Assembly (NCBI RefSeq): GCF_003672135.1
Contig: NC_039514.1
Coordinates: 4,092,001 to 4,156,000, forward strand
DNA length: 64,000 nt
From: Ooceraea biroi
Lineage: Eukaryota; Arthropoda; Insecta; Hymenoptera; Formicidae
Reading direction: 5' to 3'
The translations under genes and the position numbers were made by a program. Of the stretch, positions 57,470 to 64,000 are shown in pieces. Below the pieces are notes generated by a model that was given only the letters and a program-made list of their open reading frames with translations, had not been told where the DNA came from and did not search any database. Every line of letters begins with the position of its first letter. The stretch's first letter is position 1.

Positions 57470-58790
57470 GCGACTGTTAAACGTTAACTGACGGACGATT
57501 GCCGGAATAGTCTGAACAAATGCATAAATTTGTCGTGTCGATGCCGGTACGTGCCGTTGCCGGAACGTGACGGTCCGTGCCGTATAGTGTGAATCAACCT
57601 TAATTTATGTCAAATCGCATCAGCCAATCAAAGCTCAGCTGGTAGCAGAGATGATTTGATTGGCTGTTGTGATCGACAGTCGTCGGATCAGCTTTTACAA
57701 TTGGTAGTTATATGAGCTTTAGTGGGATACGATCACAGAGGTCTATACTATAGTATAGACATCTATGGATACGATATATACGCAAATCTATTATGTTACC
57801 CTACCAACGACAGTAAGGCCATAGTCAGATAAAAAAGAAACATAAGTTTTTGCACTACACACAAAAATTACGTGAAAATGTATCTGAAAATGTATCTGAC
57901 AAAGCGGTTCATATACTATGTTTTGTATCTAGATACAGATACAGATATTTTAATTCGAATGTATATCAGATACAGGCTTAGATACACAAAATATATCTAG
58001 ATACATGTATCTAGATACTACTCAACACTGATGAAGTGTTATTAAAAAGGTTTGTGAGTGATCCATAATACTTTTAATTTAACTCGGTAGTTAGCCGAAA
58101 TTTAGTTACTCCTGTTAAAAGAAGAGGCGAAATTCCATCGGTAGTTTCCCTTCTATGATATTGAATGATTTAAGCCACAAGAAATGTTCACGTCATTCCA
58201 GAACAAATATCGTGCGCGTGAAATTGTAAGAGGAATATCGTGCATGTAAAAGCCTTTTACGTACACGATATTCGTCCTGTGAAATATTAAATTACGATAA
58301 GTGCATAATTAGACTCGCAAAGATTCCATTCAAGGCACACATAATGTGTAGATGAGAATTTTATTTTGATTACACTATATTGCATAATACATGTAAAGTA
58401 AAACAATTGCAAAGTATGTATAAATAAATTAAATTAAGGAGTAGAATTTTTGTGCGCTTAGATATTGTATGTGAAATACATTTTTTTGAACTACACGTGT
58501 GTTCGGAGGTTACATGTGACTATATATTTCACCTATTATTTCTCTTAATACTATATATCACGATCTGTTCCGAAAATTAGCGCTAAATTTGATACAAAAC
58601 GCTTTCGATGCAGAAAGATTTCGGGTAATTAATCATTCGTTCTTGGAGGTTAGTTTGTATATGTTTATGTACCGTTCATATTTTTCATGCAGATGATAAA
58701 GCCAATTGAAAATAAGATAAACATTAATAAGGAGGAACAAATTAAGGATGAGGAATTTGAATTTGATGTAAAAAATGACCTAAAAAGAAA
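57470..58790. other. no gene seen; H3 5' flank and repeats
   Basis: 57480-57600 is GC-richer with GCCGGTACGTGCCGTTGCC-type repeats and is probably the right end region of Harbinger H3. 57741-57764 is a short perfect dyad (GTCTATACTATAGTATAGAC). 57925-58020 has TATCTAGATAC words in both orientations, as in a small TIR element. Nothing coding. Confidence 0.45.
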
Positions 58791-58959
58791 ATAAAACCAA
58801 GTAATTTCTCTGATTGACCACAACTGGAAGTTTATTAATTAAAAATTACACAAAGCAGGAATCATATCCCTAGACTAGGGGTATGATTCCTGCTTTGTGT
58901 AATTTTTAATTAATAAACTGCCAGTTGTGGTCAATTAGAGGAATTACTTGGTTTTATTG
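58791..58959. repeat. 169-bp near-perfect palindrome
   Basis: Arms of about 83 bp (ATAAAACCAAGTAATT... to CCCTAG) with a 2-4 nt centre at 58873-58877 and four or five mismatches. No loop to speak of, so it would extrude as a cruciform. Confidence 0.93.
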
Positions 58960-59226
58960 ATTTATTTTTCTGGCGATACTAAAAAATTGTTTCTGATTAA
59001 AAAGAAAACACGAAAGTGAAAATGAAGAACGTGGAATAACATTGCTGGATGGTCTGTCCAGAGATAGAAATGTTAAGAAACGTAAAAAAGTTGCGATTGC
59101 TGATAAAATATAAAAAATGAAATAAGAAAAGGTATGAAATTTATAATAATATCATGTACATATATGAATACTTAGAAGTAATAAGTAATTAATCATATAA
59201 ATATGAAGAAAGAAATACTTTTTATA

Positions 59227-59746
59227 CAGGGTGTCCGGAAAATCGCCCACAGTACTTCGGGACCCAAAAAGGAGGAAAAAAAGACTATATAAACATAAGT
59301 CCGGAAATAAGTCGTTTCCGAGTTATAGCCACTTTTATATTAAAACCATCGTAATTTATAGTCCGCTTGGCATCCCTCTTTTTTAAATTTTTTGTGCTGA
59401 AGGTGGTCATTTTGAACATTTTATTTAATTCGATATAAATATCTCTTTATGTTTATCCTTGATTGTAAAAATAATGTAATCGTATTTACAAATATCGAAA
59501 AAGTGAAAAACAATTAAATAAAAATAAAAAATGAAAAAATTAAAATTAAAAATTAAAAAAATTTGAAAAAGAGGGATGCCAAGCGGACTATAAATTACGA
59601 TTTATTTAATATAAAAGTGTCTATAACTCGGAAACGTCTATAATTCGGGACTTATTTCCGGACCTATGTTTATATAAATTTTTTTCCTTCTTTTTGGGTC
59701 CCAAATCACTTCCCGAAGTACTGCGGGCGATTTTCCGGACACCCTG
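59227..59746. mobile_element. non-autonomous TIR element M9
   Basis: CAGGGTGTCCGGAAAATCGC at 59227 and its complement at 59746; TA at 59225-59226 and 59747-59748. Terminal inverted repeats of about 170 bp, an AT-rich 180-bp middle, and no coding sequence. The CAGGGTG end matches the DD41D elements here. Confidence 0.92.
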
Positions 59747-60685
59747 TATATCTTAAGTATGCTTATTTTTTAGATAAACCATTTAAGAAATTTGAATCGT
59801 ATATCAGTTACTGGTAGCGTGTACATAAATCACAACAAAATTACCTTTTTAAAAAAAGGTAGAAAAAAAGTGCCAAGTATACACGCCTGAAGTTCTTTCA
59901 CAAAAGGACTCTACAAAACTAATGATATGAACAAATTGTGCCAACTACAATGGGTATTTATGCAAACCAGAAAATCTATTACTTTATTATTACTCTTTGG
60001 CCGATATTCATTGTTGATTCCGATTTAAGACCATCTTAAGTACAATTATAAGATATTTGAAACCAATTACACAGCCGTATTAGCATCTTAAGACATTACT
60101 TCAGATCGTCTGGAAATAAGAATGGACTATGAATACTAGCCTTTGATATTAAAAAATAAAGGACATAATAATATTAAGCAGATATTTTTATACGAATAAA
60201 TATTTTAATACATAGAAATATATTTATTAATACAAATAAGTGTTCTTTTCAAAATACTTGGCGCTGCTAAACCGAATCAAAAATTGTCTTAGTATTTAAA
60301 TAATCTAAAGATTACAATAATTTCCTTAAACTCTAAATTACATAACAACTCGCTGAAATACTTATGTGTACAAATGTAGTTAAACTTATTCTGTGCTTAA
60401 TTCTAATGTCACACACATACATACACATGCACGCATTCACAAGAGAGAAAGAAAGAGAATGAGGCAATTAACATAATGATGATTATTGTACTACGCAGCC
60501 CCAGTTATTGTACTCACATTAATGCATTTACGATCTGAGCTATTAAAATTATATACAGTGTACGTCTTCCGAGTGTGCCTTGGATGCCCGCAGAAGCAAA
60601 ATTCATTTGTAACAGAAGAAATTTTGTTTATTATTTGTGTATAAATGTAATGATACAAAGGTTTAAATAAACAACGTTAAAAAAA
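59747..60685. other. no gene seen
   Basis: AT-rich, with a CA-rich patch and purine run at 60411-60461. No coding frame recognised. Confidence 0.4.
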
Positions 60686-61304
60686 AATTTGACGAACTAG
60701 GAACTGAGTGTCAAGTACCAGAAATTTTGTTGAATAACATGAAAAATTGCGGGTATGTATCCAACGCCAATACAAATGCAGGCAATACCAGTTATGCTAG
60801 AAGTAAGTTAATTTTTATAAAAGTTTTAAAATTAATTTTTTTATAAAAAACCTTTATAATTACAATTATAAATACTTCATTTTTGTTCATCTTTGTGATT
60901 AATAGGATAGACAAGTATTGGCTTGTGTTCCGACAGGATCAGGAAAGTCTGCAGCATTTTTGTTACCGATAATTCACAGTTTAAAGGGTCCACAAAAGGA
61001 ACGCTTCTGTGCTATTATTTTGAGTCCTACGAGAGAATTGGCCAAACAAAAATATAGAGAATACTTAAGATCGAGCGATGGTTGTGATTTTAGAATTCAT
61101 ATTAGTAGCAAAGTGAATCAGGCTCTCTCCAAATATGGACCGTCAAGTTCTCAAAAATTCGGTAAGTGTGCAGCGAAAGTCAAGTTTTTGTAATGGAAAT
61201 AGTTTTTTTCTAAGATCTGTGTTTCAGATATTTTAATTACCACACCAAAGCGACTAGTCTTTCTTTTAAATCAAGATCCTCCAGCCATTTCGCATAAGCG
61301 ATGA
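60686..61304 (+). pseudogene. DDX52-like DEAD-box helicase fragment
   Basis: Three exons with proper GT-AG borders, about 60686-60802, 60906-61161 and 61228-61304. They match the first RecA domain of the DDX52/Rok1 rRNA-processing helicase: the Q-motif region TPIQMQAIPVMLE, motif I PTGSGKSAAF, LSPTRELAKQ, HISSKVNQALSKYGPSSSQKF and TTPKRLVFLLNQDPPAIS. A frame change just before the Q motif, and a stop where motif II (DEAD) should follow, show it is broken. Introns are kept, so it came from genomic DNA duplication rather than retrotransposition. The assignment to DDX52 is by recognition. Confidence 0.8.
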
Positions 61305-61465
61305 ATCGAAGATCGTCTCCATATAAATTTGTTTCAAACATTTTGCAGGATAAAATAATGCTGACATTATCGTTCGTCGATATTTTACAGTATTTATTAT
61401 AATACAAAATACTAATTTACATATGTAAAATTATTTCTTTAAGATCATACAGTCATTTACGTTAT

Positions 61466-61650
61466 ATATCTTGAACACTGCAAAGAGTTCCGCAAGATCA
61501 AGCCAAAGAACACCAAGCAGCCAGAGAGAGAAGCGTGTCCTAGGATTTGTGCTTTTGCATGTTGAGAACATAGTTTCTCTGACGGTGGAGGGTATGAACT
61601 TGATACTTGAACACTGCGAAGAGTTCCGCAAGATCAAGCCATTTATATAT
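61466..61650 (+). pseudogene. SmB (SNRPB)-like fragment with internal duplication
   Basis: A short stretch reads EFRKIKPKNTKQPERE, then in a shifted frame KRVLGFVLLHVENIVSLTVEG. These are diagnostic segments of the spliceosomal core protein SmB. The following MNLILEHCEEFRKIKP repeats the beginning of the same region, so a ~40-bp piece (CTTGAACACTGC...AAGATCAAGCCA) occurs at both 61470 and 61601. No start, no full Sm fold; a scrambled remnant. Confidence 0.75.
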
Positions 61651-61921
61651 ACATTTCTCGCATGTTTATTACTTCTTTTATTACCAACAAATTCGAGTTT
61701 TGGTCAAGAGCAAAACCCTACGACAGACTTTTCTACACAAATTAAATTCATTTCACTGTTCAATTCATGTCAAAGAATGTAAAATGATTATAAAAAACGT
61801 CTAACATAAAATGATTTACCGTATAGTTCCGCCTATTCTATTTATACCGTGTTAATTATATCTATTTTACTAAAATTGTAAGTCTTGTTATAAAGAAATT
61901 TAAATGTATTTTTTTCCAGTA

Positions 61922-62040
61922 TTAGATCTTTTTACAAGTTTCGTGTTTCTGGATTCGATCTTGTATGAAAGTTCTTTTGCATTTTTTGCAACGTATTAGT
62001 TGCGCAGTATGTTGTTCCCAGTCAACAGCCTCTTCTTGAA
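61922..62040 (-). CDS. last exon of a C2HC zinc-finger protein
   Basis: After an AG acceptor at 62042-62041 the minus strand reads QEEAVDWEQHTAQLIRCKKCKRTF..., giving a C-x2-C...H-x3-C finger (CKKC, then HETC) and a stop at 61922. This resembles the zf-C2HC fingers of ZC2HC1-type proteins. A possible preceding exon ends at a GT donor near 62172 (reading ETKILAPSPTTQ), but its 5' border meets a stop. Without the rest of the gene I cannot say whether this is functional. Confidence 0.5.
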
Positions 62041-62414
62041 CTACAAAAAATAAAACATACAAAGTATTCGAAAAATAATTAATAATTAATAACTCGAAAA
62101 ATATCAATAAAAAGAGTAGAGTTCATTCTTTCCTCAATTTCCTTAGTCTCTCATTCGGAAACAATAATATACCTTGAGTGGTGGGAGATGGTGCGAGAAT
62201 TTTTGTTTCTTCAATTGGCTCACAATGTAGTTAGGACTGAAAGGGGACCTTACGGCTACCGGGTCTTTGATTTTCTTCATACTAATAGGATTTGAAGATC
62301 AGTACCCGAACATCAATTTCCTAAAGCAGTACGATGCGCTTCTCAAAAACACTCAAGAAAATCGACTTGAAGATTTCCGAGCGCTGTAAGTAGAGAAAAT
62401 TTGAAGCTATTGTC

Positions 62415-62490
62415 AGAGCCGCTCGTAGCCGAGCGCATAGCACTCTAGTCTCTTAAGCGCGGGGTCGCTGGTTCGATTCTCGCTAGCCGC
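62415..62490 (+). pseudogene. tRNA-Lys(CUU)-like pseudogene, left arm
   Basis: A-box-like TAGCCGAGCGC (62428-62438), anticodon loop CTCTTAA (62450-62456, anticodon CTT at 62452-62454), GGGTCG and B-box GGTTCGATTCT (62470-62480) are in tRNA order. The acceptor ends (GAGCCGC and TAGCCGC) and the anticodon stem do not pair, so it is a decayed tRNA or the head of a tRNA-derived SINE. Confidence 0.6.
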
Positions 62491-63349
62491 AAATTGTTTT
62501 TATTAATTTTACTTGAATCCTATATCTAAAATTAACATTTATCAACTTGAAATGCTAATTAATAAATATGTAATCGTAATTTTTGCAAAAATTATCATTT
62601 TTAATTACCACTATCTTGAAAATACAAATACTTATAATAAATTAAAATGTGGTACAAAACTGGAAAATATTAAATAAGAAATAAAATACTTTTTTATTTC
62701 TAGAGATTACGAGTAAATACAAAAATAATATTAAAAACAAAAATAATATTAAAAACACAAAAATGATATTAATAAAAATATTTTTTTAATTTTTATGAAT
62801 TATTAATTATATGTGGTATGAAATATATTAACAATAAATACATTTTACTCGTCAACGTTACACGAGCCAGGATGATATTCATCGTAAAAGCAGGTGAAAC
62901 AATATGTTTCACAGCATCTAGTTCGGTAAAATACGAATTTTGAACAGCATCTGTTCTCTCGCAATCCTCAGTTTACCCACTTTTTGTGAGGCTGCCTTTT
63001 CACGACCAGATGCGAGAGAATGCGGATCGACCAGGGTCGACTCACAATAAACTCGACTTGTAAACACCAACTAACGTGTCAAAGATACAGGGTAAAATAT
63101 AAGTGATAAAATAACTGAACAGTATTATTGATACATATTATTTTTGCATTTAACAATAAGACGTTTTCCATTTTTGTACCAAATTTTAATTTATTATAAA
63201 TATTCGTATTTTCAAACGAGTCGTAATTAAAAATAAAAAGATAGTTTTATAGGAAAAATTACGATTTCATATTTATTAATTAGCATTTCAAGTTGATAAA
63301 TGTTAATTTTAGATATAGGATTCAAGTAAAATTAATAAAAACAATTTGC

Positions 63350-63425
63350 GGCTAGCGAGAATCGAACCAGCGACCCCGCGCTTAAGAGACTAGAGTGCTA
63401 TGCGCTCGGCTACGAGCGGCTCTGA
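63350..63425 (-). pseudogene. tRNA-Lys(CUU)-like pseudogene, right arm
   Basis: Inverted copy of the left-arm sequence, identical over the tRNA-like part by eye; the same pairing defects apply. Confidence 0.6.
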
Positions 63426-63452
63426 CAATAGCTTCAAATTTTCTCTACTTAC

Positions 63453-63734
63453 AGCGCTCGGAAATCTTCAAGTCGATTTTCTTGAGTGTTTTTGAGAAGC
63501 GCATCGTACTGCTTTAGGAAATTGATGTTCGGGTACTGATCTTCAAATCCTATTAGTATGAAGAAAATCGAAGACCCGGTAGCCGTAAGGTCCCCTTTGA
63601 GATTGAGATTTAATTGCATCCTGCAGATCATCCAAATCCTGCAAATTATCATCCTTCATTATCTCATTTGCAACTTTTTTGTTTGGAGGTGTTCGTGACA
63701 ATTGGTATTTTGGTTTCATTGGATCAAATATTGC
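63453..63734 (-). CDS. unidentified host-like coding fragment
   Basis: From an AG at 63736-63735 the minus strand is open through MKPKYQLSRTPPNKKV, then a DDNLQDLDDLQDAIK acidic stretch, then GPYGYRVFDFLHTN (about 63550). Then, in a different frame after a possible AG at 63551, it reads GFEDQYPNINFLKQYDALL to a GT donor at 63452. Composition and splice-like borders look like a real host gene, but I do not recognise the family, and the frame change between the two parts leaves open whether it is functional. Confidence 0.4.
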
Positions 63735-64000
63735 CTATATATATTCAAAACTCAAAACGTAAATTATTTTATACGTCATATAATTGTTTCATTATTTTTA
63801 CGCCCAAATGTGTTCCTTCAAGTTTTTTTCACCAATTCTTCTATATCCTATATAAAATAGAGAATTGAGACTAAGGTAGATGGTACTCATCTACCAGATG
63901 GCTTACCTAGGAAGTTTTGCATCCTTCTGGGTTAACTGAACTGTCTGGACTAAGTGACTTGATAGGTCCGATTTCTTCAAGAGCCTTCTTCTTTCTTGTT
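63735..64000. other. no gene seen
   Basis: Window edge. AT-rich followed by a more balanced last 130 bp with no clear frame. Confidence 0.3.

Larger units (their letters stand above)
62240..63598. repeat. ~430-bp-arm inverted duplication of genic and tRNA-like sequence
   Basis: Left arm 62240-62668 and right arm 63164-63598 are inverted copies, nearly identical in the outer 340 bp and diverging inward. Each arm holds a coding-like stretch (GPYGYRVFDFLHTN, then in another frame FEDQYPNINFLKQYDALL) and a tRNA-Lys-like sequence. The spacer is about 495 bp. Confidence 0.92.

Noticed and set aside
60686..61304. Functional DDX52 gene
   Set aside because: The frame breaks before the Q motif, and the sequence stops before the DEAD motif; no helicase C-terminal domain follows.
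62415..62490. Functional tRNA-Lys gene
   Set aside because: A- and B-box-like words and the CTCTTAA loop are present, but acceptor and anticodon stems do not pair.

Overview
The window looks like a slice of an insect nuclear genome, most likely hymenopteran and plausibly an ant. Nearly everything in it is mobile DNA; the only host-gene material is in the last 3.4 kb. Evidence for an insect: TTAGG-type repeat runs, the mix of element families (hAT, PIF/Harbinger, Tc1/mariner relatives with a DD41D triad, BEL/Pao, Ty3/Gypsy), short phase-consistent GT-AG introns, and AT-rich spacers. The assignment to Hymenoptera/ant is inference.

Layout. 0.1-4.0 kb: a nearly complete hAT element with perfect 15-bp terminal repeats and an 8-bp target duplication; its transposase has one frameshift. 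4.1-5.3 kb: a ~182-bp satellite that switches orientation. 6.7-9.2 kb: Harbinger element H1 (broken transposase converging on a Myb/SANT partner), ending in a 236-bp-arm palindrome fused to a headless DD41D transposase. 9.6-12.6 kb: three Tc1/mariner-type elements abutting at TA dinucleotides. 12.9-14.3 kb: an LTR-like leader with TATA, Inr and PBS-like repeats, followed by two small unrecognised ORFs. 15.0-17.0 kb: fold-back elements, one carrying TTAGG-like runs. 17.1-20.4 kb: minisatellite interrupted by a 2.24-kb LTR-like unit with a 4-bp target duplication. 20.4-22.6 kb: AT-rich, no gene. 22.7-26.1 kb: a DD41D element and a TG/CA-armed element sitting in the centre of an older palindrome. 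26.2-30.9 kb: a rearranged BEL/Pao element with RNaseH-integrase in front of gag-protease-RT. 30.9-33.0 kb: two fold-backs, one with a solo LTR. 33.4-36.0 kb: more DD41D copies. 36.8-42.9 kb: a BEL-type LTR, two small hairpins, and Harbinger H2, whose transposase and partner reading frames are open across introns, though the first catalytic Asp is Asn. Two solo LTRs lie inside H2. 43.1-46.3 kb: a hAT remnant and a DD41D element. 46.4-57.5 kb: a nested stack. Harbinger H3 is split by a very young Gypsy element (LTRs differ at one base), and its first intron holds an antisense MADF-BESS gene plus a 4-kb fold-back that itself contains a DD41D element. 58.8-59.7 kb: a palindrome and a short TIR element. 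60.7-64.0 kb: broken pieces of host genes (DDX52-like helicase, SmB-like protein, a C2HC zinc-finger exon, an unknown exon) and an inverted duplication carrying a tRNA-Lys-like sequence.

How the parts work together: each Harbinger element pairs a DDE transposase with a Myb/SANT or MADF DNA-binding partner. The DD41D elements supply transposases that could mobilise the TA-flanked short elements. The Gypsy element carries gag and pol only. I found no intact host gene, rRNA gene or CRISPR array, and no clearly new functional system. The strongest leads are the H2 gene pair, the antisense partner gene in H3, the minisatellite shared by several DD41D elements, and the TTAGG-bearing fold-back family.
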